A DNA stretch of 64,000 bases from Aquabacterium parvum (GCF_001447195.1 NZ_LFRI01000144.1:62001-126000); one strand, 5' to 3'. Positions 44,129 through 52,941 are shown, numbered from the stretch's first letter. Made by a program: numbers and translations. The notes: generated from the sequence alone by a model not told the origin.

Positions 44129-45823
44129 ATGAACAAGACCCTGCCCCCATCCCGTGCACGCCGCGCGGTGTTTGTCAGCGCGATGCTCGGGACCTGCGTC
44201 CTGGCCGCATCGCCGATCGCGCAGGCCGCCGAGGCCAGCGCCACGCCACAGGTCACCGTGACCCAGATCGGCCAGGGCATCGAAGGTGCCGCCTGGGCCT
44301 TGGCCAACATCGCTTCGAACACGGCGCAGGCGGCGGCGAGTTTCGCCAAATCCGGCGTGGCGCCCGAGCCGGGTGACTACAACGCCTGGCAGCGCACCTG
44401 GAACCTGGTGTCGCCCCCCAAGGCCGATGTGCCGGTCAACCAGACCACCGACCAGCGCTTCGCCTATCCCCTGATTGCCACCCAGGGCGGTGGCACCAAG
44501 TCCGGCTACAACCCGCGGGCCTTCTACAAGTGGCAGCAGGTGAACCTGCCGGCTTCCACCGGTGCCCGCTGCGGCAATGGCTCGCCCTACAAGATCTTCG
44601 TCAACCTCAGCCCCAACACCCGCAACATCCAGATCTTCATGGAGCCGGGTGGTGTGTGCTTCAACTACGAGCAGTGCGCGGGCAAGACGGCCTGGGGTGC
44701 CTTCAACCCCGAGGGCGTGCCCGACAACTACACCAGCCTGTTGTCGTACACGAACGGCAAGCTCAACGTGTCGACCACGGGGGCGCTGGAGTCGCCGATC
44801 TACCAGCGCATCCCGCTGACCACGAACCAGCGCCTGAAGATGCAGGACTGGACGACCATCTACATGCCTTATTGCTCGGGCGACGTGCACCTGGGCGACA
44901 ACACCAAGGTCTACACCAGCGCCGATGGGCAGGCCACGCGCGTGCAGCACTACTCGGGTGTGCAGAACGTGATGGCCACGCTGGGCTGGGCGCGCACCAA
45001 CCTGCCACGGCCGGCGCAGGTCTTCCTGCATGGCCAGAGCGCGGGCTCGGTGGGCTCGGACGCGCAGAAGGTGGCGGTGCGCACGGTGCTCAACCCCAGC
45101 TTCCGTCAATTCAACATGCACGATTCGGGCTCGATGTACCCGGGTGACTGGACGAGCGCATCGCCGCAGGAAATGCCCAGCTCGGTCATGTACAAGCGGG
45201 TGGCTTCGGAGCTGTTCAACTTCGACGCGAGCAAGCCCGATGCGCGCACGCCGCTGCTGCTGGTCAAGCAGGCGCTGCCCGAGTTCAACTGGCGTGATTT
45301 CTCGAGCGTGCGCACGGCTTATGCCAACAAGTGGCCGCAGGACCGCACCCTGTATGTGCAGAGCATCACCGACCTGAACTTCAGCGGCTTCATGTACCAG
45401 GACAACCCGGGCATGTTCGAGGTCTCCGCTGCCGAGAACGGCGGCAAGGCCGGCTCTGCCCGCGCCTTCCTGTCGCAGCAAGGGCGCTTCACCACCGACC
45501 TGCACCTGCGCGACCTCGGTCGCATGCTGGCCCAGATCGATGGCATGGGGCCGAACACGGGCTACTTCTCGCCGAGCGGTCGCACGCTCAACGCCTCGCA
45601 CTGCCTGACGGTCATCAACTACGAGAACACGACCAACCCGGACACCGGTCGCGACGTGGTTTCGGCGTTGCGCAACCTGGTGGACCTGAGTTCGCCGCCG
45701 GTGTTGCGCGAGCGTGCTTCGGACCCGTACTGGGGGCTGTACCAGCCGCTGGGCCCGGTCAACCGCTCTTTGCTGTCGCTGCTGATGCCTGACATGTTCA
45801 CGCCGGTCAGCCAGTCGAACTGA
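44129..45823 (+). CDS. Secreted pectinacetylesterase-like serine hydrolase
   Basis: 564 residues from the ATG at 44129, preceded by GAGGAAGCCC. A signal peptide ends near AQAAEA (residue 35). Three blocks of the pectinacetylesterase/Notum-like fold are visible: MEPGGVCFN at 171-179, YCSGDVHLGDN at 248-258, and the nucleophile elbow HGQSAGS with S304; a late NASHCLTV holds the likely histidine. Four or more cysteines suggest disulfides. The substrate may be an acylated polymer or polyester; that is not readable. A terminator and an anchored helper-like gene follow. Confidence 0.83.
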   Translation: MNKTLPPSRARRAVFVSAMLGTCVLAASPIAQAAEASATPQVTVTQIGQGIEGAAWALANIASNTAQAAASFAKSGVAPEPGDYNAWQRTWNLVSPPKADVPVNQTTDQRFAYPLIATQGGGTKSGYNPRAFYKWQQVNLPASTGARCGNGSPYKIFVNLSPNTRNIQIFMEPGGVCFNYEQCAGKTAWGAFNPEGVPDNYTSLLSYTNGKLNVSTTGALESPIYQRIPLTTNQRLKMQDWTTIYMPYCSGDVHLGDNTKVYTSADGQATRVQHYSGVQNVMATLGWARTNLPRPAQVFLHGQSAGSVGSDAQKVAVRTVLNPSFRQFNMHDSGSMYPGDWTSASPQEMPSSVMYKRVASELFNFDASKPDARTPLLLVKQALPEFNWRDFSSVRTAYANKWPQDRTLYVQSITDLNFSGFMYQDNPGMFEVSAAENGGKAGSARAFLSQQGRFTTDLHLRDLGRMLAQIDGMGPNTGYFSPSGRTLNASHCLTVINYENTTNPDTGRDVVSALRNLVDLSSPPVLRERASDPYWGLYQPLGPVNRSLLSLLMPDMFTPVSQSN

Positions 45824-45848
45824 GCGCTTTCTCTCCTGTGTTGTGCTT

Positions 45849-45883
45849 GCTCCGCGTCCTCCCCGAGGGTGCGGGGCTTTTTT
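45849..45883 (+). terminator. Intrinsic terminator after the secreted hydrolase
   Basis: Outer 7-bp stem (45849-45855 with 45871-45877, one G-T pair), an inner 4-bp stem (45858-45861 with 45865-45868), then six T (45878-45883). Confidence 0.65.
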
Positions 45884-45892
45884 CCTGCTGAC

Positions 45893-46594
45893 ATGAACAA
45901 ACGAGCTGTGGTCGGGGGGCTGTGTCTGCTGGCAGCCCTCCTGGTTGGGGCGATGTGGTGGATGGGGCGCCAGGGTGCTGGTGGTGCGGCGGTGGCAGAG
46001 CGCGCCAATGCCGTGGCGGCGCCGTCGCCGTGGTGGGGCGCATCGGGTCCGGCCGCTGGTCTGCCGGGGACGGAGTTGCCCGCATCGGGCGCGCCGGACG
46101 CGGCCGAGTTCGCTCGCCTGAGGCAGGCTTACGAGCGCCTGTCGCCCGAAGACCGGGCTGCGGTGGACCAGGCGCGTGCCTACGAAGGTTTCATGGGCCG
46201 CATGCAGGCCCTGCTGGGCAGCGGCGGCGCCCGTGTGCTGAGCCAGTCCGAAGCCCTGCAGGTCATGGATGAGGTCGATGCCTTTCAGCGCGAGGACTAC
46301 TACTCGCTGGCCCATGCGCTGCAGCTGAAGATGGCCATCGCGCGCATGGCCTGGCAGGGCGGAGAGCTCGATGGCAAGCTGGCTGCCATGCAGCAGCAGT
46401 TCGAGCGCGAGCACGCGGCGCTGGTGGCGAAGTCGGACCCGAGCAAGGATCCGACCTTCGTGGCCTTCAAGGCCGAGGAGTCCGCGATGATCGCGCAGGC
46501 GCGGCGCATGGCCGCCTTCCCGGACGGCCTCACACGTGACCAGTACATCATCCGCGAGAGCGAGAGGATCCGCGCGCGCCACTACCCGGACTGA
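45893..46594 (+). CDS. Membrane-anchored helical protein, possible secretion helper
   Basis: 233 residues from the ATG at 45893. One N-terminal membrane helix (VVGGLCLLAALLVGAMWWMG, about 5-24), a Pro/Ala/Gly spacer, then a charged, all-helical domain (FARLRQAYERLSPEDRAAVDQARAYEGFM ... LKMAIARMAWQGGELDGKLAAMQQQFEREHAAL ... IRESERIRARHYPD). The build (short anchor, flexible spacer, helical body, gene after a secreted hydrolase) recalls lipase-specific foldases (Lif) or PlcR, but no specific motif is seen. Assignment as helper of the hydrolase is inference from context. Confidence 0.65.
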   Translation: MNKRAVVGGLCLLAALLVGAMWWMGRQGAGGAAVAERANAVAAPSPWWGASGPAAGLPGTELPASGAPDAAEFARLRQAYERLSPEDRAAVDQARAYEGFMGRMQALLGSGGARVLSQSEALQVMDEVDAFQREDYYSLAHALQLKMAIARMAWQGGELDGKLAAMQQQFEREHAALVAKSDPSKDPTFVAFKAEESAMIAQARRMAAFPDGLTRDQYIIRESERIRARHYPD

Positions 46595-46654
46595 ACCGGC
46601 TCGATGCCACTGGGCAGCTTGTCAGCGTGGCAGCTTGGGCGTGCCGGGCCCCCG

Positions 46655-48886
46655 TCAGGCCGCTTCGATCCAGACCGGCACGGCGCTGAACGCCGCGTTG
46701 GCCGAGATGCGATCGGTCTGGCGGTCGTCCGTCAGGTCGTTGATGCTGGCGCCGGCGTGGGCGCTCGCCACCTGCAGCCGCACGCCTTGGCGATCGTGGC
46801 CCCAGCCGTGGGGCAGGCTGACCACGCCCGAGCGGATGTCGGGCGTGACGTGCACTGGCACCTGGATGCGGCCGGTGCGCGAGGCCACCGTCACGGTCTG
46901 GCCTTCGCTGATCGCGTGGCGCTGGGCATCTTCGGGGTGGATCCACAGCGTGCAGCGGGCCTTGCCCGACACCAGGCGTTCGCTGTTGTGCATCCAGGAG
47001 TTGTTGCTGCGCACCTCGCGCCGGCCGATGAGCTTGAGGGTCGGGCGGCCGGTGTCGTTCTCTGGCAGCGGGTTGGTGAAGGGCGCGATCAGTTGCGGCA
47101 GCTCGCGGCGGATGGCCGCAGGCATCAGGTCGATGCACTTGCCGCGCGCCTGCAGGGCCTTGCCCAGCGAAGGCTGGAGCGGGCCCAGGTCGATGCCTTC
47201 GGGGTGGGCTCGCAGCTTGTCCATCGTCACGCCGCGATTGGCCGCGCCCGATCGATTCAGGCCAATGGCCAGCAGGCGCTGGGGCGACAGGCGTTTCATC
47301 AGTGCACGCGAGAAAAGGCCGGTCAGCCGTGCGCGCACACCACCGCACTCGAGCGACCAGGCGCGGCGCGCGTAGCGTTGAGCCAGCTCGCTGTAGATCT
47401 CCCAGTCGTGCAGGGCGCCGGGTGCGCGATCGACGATGGCCTCGCTGTAGCGGGCCACGTTGCGCACGGCCAGGTGCAGGAAGACGAGGTCGTAGTGGTC
47501 GTGCTCGACGAAGCAGGTCGGCGGCAGGATGATGTCGGCGTGGCGCGTGGTCTCGTTGACGTAGAAGTCGATGGAGACCATGAAGTCGAGTTGCTCGAGC
47601 GCTTCGTCGAGCTGGCGGCCGTTGGGCGTGGACAGCACCGGGTTGCCCGCGGCCGTGACCAAGGCCTTGATCTGACCCTTGCCGGGTGTGAGCATCTCTT
47701 CGGCCATGACGGAGACAGGCAGCTCGCCGCTGAACTCGGGTGCGCCACGCACGCGGCTGCGCCAGGCGTCAAGGTGACCGGGGCCCATCAACTTCATCTG
47801 GATGAGGTTGAGGGCCGGGCTGGTCAGCAGCGCACCGCCTTCGCGGTCGATGTTGCCGGTCAGCAGGTTGATGACCTGGATGGCCCATTGGCAGACCACG
47901 CCGTGCGCCTGGGTGGACACGCCCATGCGGCCGTAGGCCACGCCGCCGCCTTGGCTTGAGGCGGCAGCCAGCTCGCGTGCGATGCGGCGGGTGGTGGCCG
48001 CGTCGATGCCGGTGTGGGCGGCGGTGGCTTCCGGGCTGAAGGGCGCGACGGCATCCCGCACGGCCTTGACCTGGTCGAGCAGGGGCTCGAGCGCGCCGGG
48101 CTGCGTGAGCTCTTCGCCGAACAGGGTGTGGATCAGGCTGAGCAGGAAGGCGGCGTCGCTGCCCGGATCGATGGCCAGGTGCTCGTCGGCGATCGCCGCG
48201 GTTTCGGTGCGGCGTGGGTCGACCACCACCAGCTTGCCGCCGCGTGCCTTGAGGGCCTTGAAGCGCGCGCGCACATCGGGCACGGTCATCAGGCTGCCGT
48301 TGGAGGCCAGCGGGTTGCCGCCCAGCACCAGCATGTACAGGGTGCGGTCGATGTCGGGGATGGGGATCGCGAGCTGGTGGCCATACAGCCAGTGCGCCAC
48401 CACGTGGTGTGGCAACTGGTCGGCGGAAGTGGCCGAAAAGCGTGAGCGCGTTTTCAGCTGGCTCAGGAACAGGTGGCCGTGGGTGACGTTGCCCCAGTTG
48501 TGCACGTTGGGGTTGCCCTGGTAGACCGCCACGGCGTTGGCGCCGTGTTGCTCGCGCACCGTGGCCAGGCCCTCGACGACCATGTCGAAGGCCTGTTCCC
48601 AGCCGATGGGCTCCCAGCGGGTGACGCCACCTTCGACCACGCGGCGCACGGGCTGGCGCAGGCGGTCGGGGTCTTCGTGCAGGTCCTTGAGCGCAACCGC
48701 TTTGGGGCAGATGTGACCGCGCGAGAGTGGGTCGGCGTCGTTGCCTTTGACGCTGATGATGCGCGCTTGCGAGCCTTCGCCCTGGACCTGGAAAGTCAGG
48801 CCGCAGATGGCTTCGCAAAGGTTGCAAACGCCATGTTTGGTCGTGATGGGTGCGTCGGCAGCCGGCGCGGTGGGGGCATGGGCCAT
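46655..48886 (-). CDS. Molybdopterin oxidoreductase, formate dehydrogenase-like
   Basis: 743 residues. The N-terminal [4Fe-4S] motif is C21-x2-C24-x3-C28 ... C60 (GVCNLCEAICGL, GHICPKA). The molybdopterin domain follows, and the C-terminal molydopterin-dinucleotide-binding domain has SERLVSGKARCTLWIHPEDAQR and SLPHGWGH. No Tat signal is seen, so a cytoplasmic enzyme is likely. No selenocysteine or neighbouring electron-transfer subunit is found. Substrate unknown; similar proteins are annotated as generic molybdopterin-dependent oxidoreductases. It is divergent from a DUF2798 gene. Confidence 0.88.
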   Translation of the reverse strand: MAHAPTAPAADAPITTKHGVCNLCEAICGLTFQVQGEGSQARIISVKGNDADPLSRGHICPKAVALKDLHEDPDRLRQPVRRVVEGGVTRWEPIGWEQAFDMVVEGLATVREQHGANAVAVYQGNPNVHNWGNVTHGHLFLSQLKTRSRFSATSADQLPHHVVAHWLYGHQLAIPIPDIDRTLYMLVLGGNPLASNGSLMTVPDVRARFKALKARGGKLVVVDPRRTETAAIADEHLAIDPGSDAAFLLSLIHTLFGEELTQPGALEPLLDQVKAVRDAVAPFSPEATAAHTGIDAATTRRIARELAAASSQGGGVAYGRMGVSTQAHGVVCQWAIQVINLLTGNIDREGGALLTSPALNLIQMKLMGPGHLDAWRSRVRGAPEFSGELPVSVMAEEMLTPGKGQIKALVTAAGNPVLSTPNGRQLDEALEQLDFMVSIDFYVNETTRHADIILPPTCFVEHDHYDLVFLHLAVRNVARYSEAIVDRAPGALHDWEIYSELAQRYARRAWSLECGGVRARLTGLFSRALMKRLSPQRLLAIGLNRSGAANRGVTMDKLRAHPEGIDLGPLQPSLGKALQARGKCIDLMPAAIRRELPQLIAPFTNPLPENDTGRPTLKLIGRREVRSNNSWMHNSERLVSGKARCTLWIHPEDAQRHAISEGQTVTVASRTGRIQVPVHVTPDIRSGVVSLPHGWGHDRQGVRLQVASAHAGASINDLTDDRQTDRISANAAFSAVPVWIEAA

Positions 48887-48982
48887 GAGGCGTCCTCGTG
48901 GTGGGATGACCCGAGATCATGCCAGCTTGTCCCCGGCTGCGTATCATCCGGGTTCACCCTGATTTCATCTGCGGCCGAGCCC

Positions 48983-49216
48983 ATGCAACTGCAACCCAAA
49001 CACGTTCAGCCCGTCGTCATGGCCGGCATCATGGCTTTCATCATGACGGCCTTCATCACCTGGCTGAACCTGGGATGGCGGCCGGACTTCCTCAAGCTCT
49101 GGGCGCGGGCCTTCGTGATCGCGTGGCCGGTGGCCTCGCTGGCGGCCTTTGTGGCCTCGCCGATCGCGCCCAGGATCACGCAGGCGATCTTGCGGTGGGT
49201 GAATTCGGCTCGGTGA
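48983..49216 (+). CDS. DUF2798 membrane protein
   Basis: 77 residues, two membrane helices (VVMAGIMAFIMTAFITWLNLG and FVIAWPVASLAAFVASPI), with the typical DUF2798 ending APRITQAIL. Function unknown. The ATG at 48983 is not preceded by a strong ribosome binding site. Its 3' end overlaps the end of the converging gene at 49176 by 41 bases. Confidence 0.8.
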   Translation: MQLQPKHVQPVVMAGIMAFIMTAFITWLNLGWRPDFLKLWARAFVIAWPVASLAAFVASPIAPRITQAILRWVNSAR

Positions 49217-49652
49217 GTCCGACGGTGTCGGGGGTTGGGGCTGCTTCGGTGTCTGCCGCTGCCGTGGCCCCGTCGGTGGGGGGCTGAGCAGCCTGTCGGC
49301 TCAGCCACTGCAAAAGCAGCGGCGCGGCCATCACCGACGCTTGCGAGGTGAGCCAGGGCAGGGCATGGGCCACGGCCCAGCGGATCAGGCGTTGGCGTTG
49401 TGACACCGCCAGGCCGCCTGCCAGCAAACCCGCTGCGACGCTGGCCCAGGGGTGTCGGGCGATCCAGTCGTCGGCCAGGCCCTCGGTGAACACGGTGTCC
49501 AGGAGTCCGGTGAGCTCGAGGTCGGAGGGCGCCTGGTTGGCGTGTTCGCCCGACTCATTGAGCCCGCCAGCGCAGCGCAGCACGAGCTGGGTCCGCGTTC
49601 GCTCGAGCTGCATCAAAGCTTCGGCGATGCGCGCGTCGGTGAGGGGTGTCAT
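49176..49652 (-). CDS. Membrane-associated protein of the DUF883 cluster
   Basis: 158 residues from the ATG at 49652, overlapping the upstream stop by four bases. N-terminal helix (DARIAEALMQLERTRTQLVLRCAGG), a weak membrane segment (WASVAAGLLAGGLAV), further hydrophobic part (WAVAHALPWLTSQASVMAAPLLLQWL) and a low-complexity acidic tail. I do not recognise a family; position matches the YqjK-like third member of YqjDEK groups. The C-terminal 13 codons overlap the converging DUF2798 gene. Confidence 0.6.
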   Translation of the reverse strand: MTPLTDARIAEALMQLERTRTQLVLRCAGGLNESGEHANQAPSDLELTGLLDTVFTEGLADDWIARHPWASVAAGLLAGGLAVSQRQRLIRWAVAHALPWLTSQASVMAAPLLLQWLSRQAAQPPTDGATAAADTEAAPTPDTVGLTEPNSPTARSPA

Positions 49653-50059
49653 GGTGTCTCCTGCGGCTCGGCTTGGCTGGGCATCAGCCAGGTGGCGTCC
49701 AGTTGCCACTGTCGTTGCAGGTGCCGCAGCGGCGCAGGCGATGGGGTGGCACGCAAGGCGAGCACGCAAGCCAGGCAGCTTGCAATACTGAGCGCCGCAG
49801 GGGCCGACAGCAGCACCCATTGCAGCGGGCTCCACAGAGGCCCCAGCGCACCGGGCACCAGCGCCCAGGCCATCAGCAACAGTCCGATGAAGCCGATGGC
49901 CAGCCCACCGCTCACGAGCGCCCCGACGCTCAGCAGCAACCTCTTTTGCCACCCCTGCAGGGCCAGGGTCAGCTCGGCACTGGCGAGCTGACCGTAGGCG
50001 CGCAGGTGTTTCAGCGCGGCCTCAGGGTGACGCAGCGCGGCGTTGAGAAGAGGTGGCAT
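49649..50059 (-). CDS. Phage-holin-family-like (YqjE/DUF1469) membrane protein
   Basis: 136 residues from the ATG at 50059. An N-terminal amphipathic region (LRAYGQLASAELTLALQGWQKRL) is followed by two membrane helices (LLLSVGALVSGGLAIGFIGLLLMAWALV and WVLLSAPAALSIASCLACVLAL), the layout of YqjE proteins. These accompany YqjD/ElaB (DUF883) in stress-induced operons. Sequence similarity to YqjE is by layout and position, not by a sharp motif. Confidence 0.65.
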   Translation of the reverse strand: MPPLLNAALRHPEAALKHLRAYGQLASAELTLALQGWQKRLLLSVGALVSGGLAIGFIGLLLMAWALVPGALGPLWSPLQWVLLSAPAALSIASCLACVLALRATPSPAPLRHLQRQWQLDATWLMPSQAEPQETP

Positions 50060-50096
50060 GGCTTTGGCCTGGTGAAGCGGGTGGTGTGCCGCGGGT

Positions 50097-50510
50097 TCAG
50101 CGGCCTGGGTTGCTGCGGCCGCCGCTGGATGCACGGCGGTGGGCCATGTGGCTGGCAATGACCGCGACCGCTGCGCCGGCGGCCACCGCGATGAGCACCG
50201 ACTTCAGCGGGTCACGTCGGATGCGGTCTGCCGTGTGGTCGGCGGCCAGCCTGGCCTTGTCCATCGCCATGGCGCTGGTGGCTCGGGCGATGTCGCTGCC
50301 TCGCTCGCCCAAATGCTTGACGCGGTCGATGGCCAGGTCGACCAGGCCTGGGGCGCGCTCGGCCAGGTGCTGCGCGCCGTTTTGCACCGAGCTCAGGGCC
50401 TGATCGGCTGCGTCGTGGGCCTGGTCCAGGGCGTTGCCTGCGGCGTCGGCGATGCGGTCGACCTGGCGGCTGGCGACCCGGCTGATTTCTTGGGCGGTCT
50501 GTCGGCTCAT
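50097..50510 (-). CDS. DUF883 / ElaB-YqjD-like protein
   Basis: 137 residues. A long, soluble alpha-helical part with Ala/Asp/His repeats (ADAAGNALDQAHDAADQALSSVQNGAQHL) leads to a C-terminal membrane helix preceded by RIRRDPLKSVLIAVAAGAAVAVIA, the signature of the YqjD/ElaB group of C-tail anchored, ribosome-associated stress proteins. It follows the DUF1328 gene and lies 37 bases before the YqjE-like gene. Expected to be induced in stationary phase or osmotic stress by analogy. Confidence 0.78.
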   Translation of the reverse strand: MSRQTAQEISRVASRQVDRIADAAGNALDQAHDAADQALSSVQNGAQHLAERAPGLVDLAIDRVKHLGERGSDIARATSAMAMDKARLAADHTADRIRRDPLKSVLIAVAAGAAVAVIASHMAHRRASSGGRSNPGR

Positions 50511-50541
50511 GGTGGGCTCCTTTGGGTGGATGGATGGGAGG

Positions 50542-50703
50542 TCAGCCTCGCAGCAGGTTCATGACGAACGATGCGATGGCCATGACCAGGAACACCACGA
50601 ACAGGATCTTGCCGATGCTGGCTGCGCCGGACGCGAGGCCTCCGAAGCCGAACACGGCGGCGATCAGGGCGATGACGAAGAAGACGACGGCGTAGTGCAG
50701 CAT
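50542..50703 (-). CDS. DUF1328 small membrane protein (YtjA-like)
   Basis: 53 residues: [20 protein letters not shown], then [20 protein letters not shown] and [13 protein letters not shown]. Two membrane helices separated by a Gly-rich turn; this matches DUF1328/YtjA closely. Function unknown, commonly induced by envelope or osmotic stress. It is shorter than usual ORF cut-offs. It heads the DUF883 operon; a TGTAGG-type near-palindrome lies 130 bases upstream. Confidence 0.88.
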   Translation of the reverse strand: MLHYAVVFFVIALIAAVFGFGGLASGAASIGKILFVVFLVMAIASFVMNLLRG

Positions 50704-50832
50704 GGCGGGCTCCTGAAGTGATGAGGCCTGGGCGCCAACCGTGTGGTGGGCGTTGGGTTCACTTTAGGAACCGAGGGGGCGCGGGCGTGAAGGCGCGCGG
50801 CTTGTTTGCGCGTCGGTCTCGGTGAGGCGTGT

Positions 50833-50851
50833 GTGTCGGACCAGGCCTACA
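50833..50851 (-). promoter_or_regulatory. Near-palindrome A upstream of DUF1328 (candidate regulator site)
   Basis: On the minus strand TGTAGGCCTGGTCCGACAC, 17 of 19 bases identical to the site at 53378-53396. It spans the end of the histidine kinase gene and lies about 130 bases before the DUF1328 start. Candidate binding site of the LuxR-type regulator at 52288-52920. Confidence 0.5.
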
Positions 50852-52271
50852 TGGCGCCGGATGCCTGAGCACCGAACGCCTGCGTCGGCTTGGCTTCGCC
50901 CGGGTCTGTCGGGATCAGGGGCAGCCTGGCCGTGATGCAGGTGCCATGACCAGGCGCCGAGCTCAGGGAGAGCTCGCCTCCAGAGGCCTCGACGCGAAAG
51001 CGCATGCCGCGCAGGCCGTGCCGTCCCAGCCTGGAGGTGTCGGGGTCAAAGCCGATGCCGTTGTCTTCGACGCTGACCACAGCGTGTGCGCCTTGTTCGA
51101 GCAGCCGCACGCGCAGGTGGGTGGCCTGGGCGTACTTGAGCGCGTTGGTGATCGCCTCTTGCACCACCCGGTAGACGGTGAGCTGGTCGTCTGCGGAGAG
51201 CGAGGTGGCTTGCAGGTCCTGCTCGATGTGCAGGCCGCTGACCTTGCCCGTGTCGTGCAGCAGCGCTTCGAGCGAAGCGGCCAGGCCCAGGGTGCGCAAG
51301 GATGACGGGCACAGGTCTTCGATGATGCGGCGCTTGAGCGCGATGCCCTGGTTGAGCGCGTCGGTCAGGTGGGTGACCTTGGGTAGCAACTCGGGCAGGT
51401 TCTGCTGGATGCGCGGACGCAGCACGGCCACGTCGAGCTTGGCCGTGGTCAGCAGTGCGCCGAGCTCGTCGTGCAGGTCACGGGCCAGGCGGGCTCGCTC
51501 GTCTTCGCGGGCGGTCTGCAGGTGACGAGCGAGGTCGCGCAGGTCGCTGGTGCGGCGTTGCACCTCCTGCTCCAAGCGGTCTTTTTCGTGCAGCAGCGAG
51601 GTGCGCTGCGCTTCACGCTCGATCATGAGCTGGCGGCCCTGGCGGATGAGCAGGATGAGGATCAGCAGGCTGAGCACCGTCATCGCGGCGATGCCAATGC
51701 GACCCAGCAGCAGCAACTCCTGGATGTCGTCCAGGCCTTGGGTCACCAGGCGATTGCGGTGCGCCATGTTGACGTCGAACTCGTCGCGCATGCGCTGCAT
51801 GATTTCGCGGCCGATGCCGCTGCGCACCATGTCGATGGCGGCTTCGCGGTTGCCACTGTCATGCCTGCGCAGCACCTCTTGCATTTCGGCGAGCTTTTCG
51901 TCGAAGAGCTGATCGAGCTTGAGTTGCCTGCTTGGCAGGCTGGCTTCGCCGCTGGCGTGGTCGAGCGCATGGATCTCCCTGAGTGCCACGCGCACGTCGT
52001 TGCTGGCGCGAACGTAGGGCTCCAGGTAGTCTTGCCCACCCACCAGCAGGTAGCCGCGTTTGCCCGCCTCGGCATCGGTGACCCGCTGCATGGCGTAGGC
52101 CAGCGTCAGCCGCGCCTTGCCCATCTTGGCCAGCGTGCCGAGTTGCTCGCTCTGGCTTTGGTAAGCCAGCTCCGTGATCAGCAGCATGAAGGCCGCCGCC
52201 AGCACCGCCGCAGCGATGCGCCACATGTCCCCATGGGCGCCAAGGAGGAGTCGCAAAAGTCTTGAGTTCAT
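50847..52271 (-). CDS. CHASE3-domain sensor histidine kinase, NarX/DegS type
   Basis: 474 residues. Membrane helices at about 18-36 and 190-210 enclose a CHASE3 sensor region (LAYAMQRVTDAEAGKRGYLLVGGQDYLEPY). After a coiled coil comes HisKA_3 with H267 (RLARDLHDELGALLTT) and a HATPase_c domain (TVYRVVQEAITNALKYAQA, VEDNGIGFD, GLRGMRFRVEASGG). Kinases of this class phosphorylate NarL/LuxR-type regulators, and one is encoded divergently 16 bases away. The signal is unknown. Confidence 0.92.
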   Translation of the reverse strand: MNSRLLRLLLGAHGDMWRIAAAVLAAAFMLLITELAYQSQSEQLGTLAKMGKARLTLAYAMQRVTDAEAGKRGYLLVGGQDYLEPYVRASNDVRVALREIHALDHASGEASLPSRQLKLDQLFDEKLAEMQEVLRRHDSGNREAAIDMVRSGIGREIMQRMRDEFDVNMAHRNRLVTQGLDDIQELLLLGRIGIAAMTVLSLLILILLIRQGRQLMIEREAQRTSLLHEKDRLEQEVQRRTSDLRDLARHLQTAREDERARLARDLHDELGALLTTAKLDVAVLRPRIQQNLPELLPKVTHLTDALNQGIALKRRIIEDLCPSSLRTLGLAASLEALLHDTGKVSGLHIEQDLQATSLSADDQLTVYRVVQEAITNALKYAQATHLRVRLLEQGAHAVVSVEDNGIGFDPDTSRLGRHGLRGMRFRVEASGGELSLSSAPGHGTCITARLPLIPTDPGEAKPTQAFGAQASGAM

Positions 52272-52275
52272 GGCC

Positions 52276-52281
52276 TAGACT
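52276..52281 (+). promoter_or_regulatory. Possible -10 element of the LuxR-type regulator gene
   Basis: TAGACT ends six bases before the ATG at 52288, in the 16-base gap to the divergent kinase. No -35 is recognised. If used, the mRNA would be leaderless. Confidence 0.25.
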
Positions 52282-52287
52282 GGACAG

Positions 52288-52920
52288 ATGATCCGAATTG
52301 GTTTGGTGGACGACCACATCATCGTGCGTGCGGGGCTCAAGCAATACCTGGGCGAGCAGGTTGACCTGCGTGTCACGGGGGAAGCGGGCAACGGCAAGGA
52401 AGCCCTGGAGCTGGCGCGCAGTGGCGAGGTCGATGTGCTGGTGATGGACCTGTCCATGCCCGACGAGGGTGGCGTCGATGCGCTGCTGGCGATCAAGGCC
52501 CGATTCCCTGACCTGCCGGTGCTCATCCTCAGCGGCTACCCTGAGCAGCACTATGCCACCCACTTGCTCAAGCAGGGCGCGAGCGGCTACCTCAACAAGG
52601 AGTGCGACCCGAGCGAGATCATCAACGCCATCCGCACGGTGTTCAGGGGGCGCAAGTACATCACCGCCGGGGTGGCGGAGATGCTGGCCAGCGGGCTCAC
52701 GGCTCCCGCTGAAAAGCAGCCCCACGAGTTGCTCTCCGAGCGCGAGTTCCAGGTCTTCTTGCGCCTGGCAAAAGGCGAGACCGTGGGCGCCATGGCCGAC
52801 AGCCTGGCCTTGAGCGTCAAGACCGTGAGCACCTACCGCACCCGGGTGATGGAAAAGCTCAGCCTGTCCACCAACAGCGACCTGACCTATTACGCGCTCA
52901 AGAACGGCTTGATCCAGTGA
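52288..52920 (+). CDS. NarL/FixJ-type response regulator
   Basis: 210 residues. Receiver domain 1-118 with D54 as phospho-acceptor (VLVMDLSMPDEGG) and the K in SGYLNKECD, then a LuxR helix-turn-helix at about 145-205 (LLSEREFQVFLRLAKGETVGAMADSLALSVKTVSTYRTRVMEKL). It is divergent from the CHASE3 kinase, its probable partner. The near-palindromes at 50833, 53378 and 53885 are candidate targets (inference). Confidence 0.93.
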   Translation: MIRIGLVDDHIIVRAGLKQYLGEQVDLRVTGEAGNGKEALELARSGEVDVLVMDLSMPDEGGVDALLAIKARFPDLPVLILSGYPEQHYATHLLKQGASGYLNKECDPSEIINAIRTVFRGRKYITAGVAEMLASGLTAPAEKQPHELLSEREFQVFLRLAKGETVGAMADSLALSVKTVSTYRTRVMEKLSLSTNSDLTYYALKNGLIQ

Positions 52921-52941
52921 GTGAGAAGCCACCGCGTGCGT

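Noticed and set aside
43589-46582. Minus-strand open frame of 997 codons
   Set aside because: Antisense to the secreted hydrolase and its neighbour; His/Arg/Gln-rich shadow.
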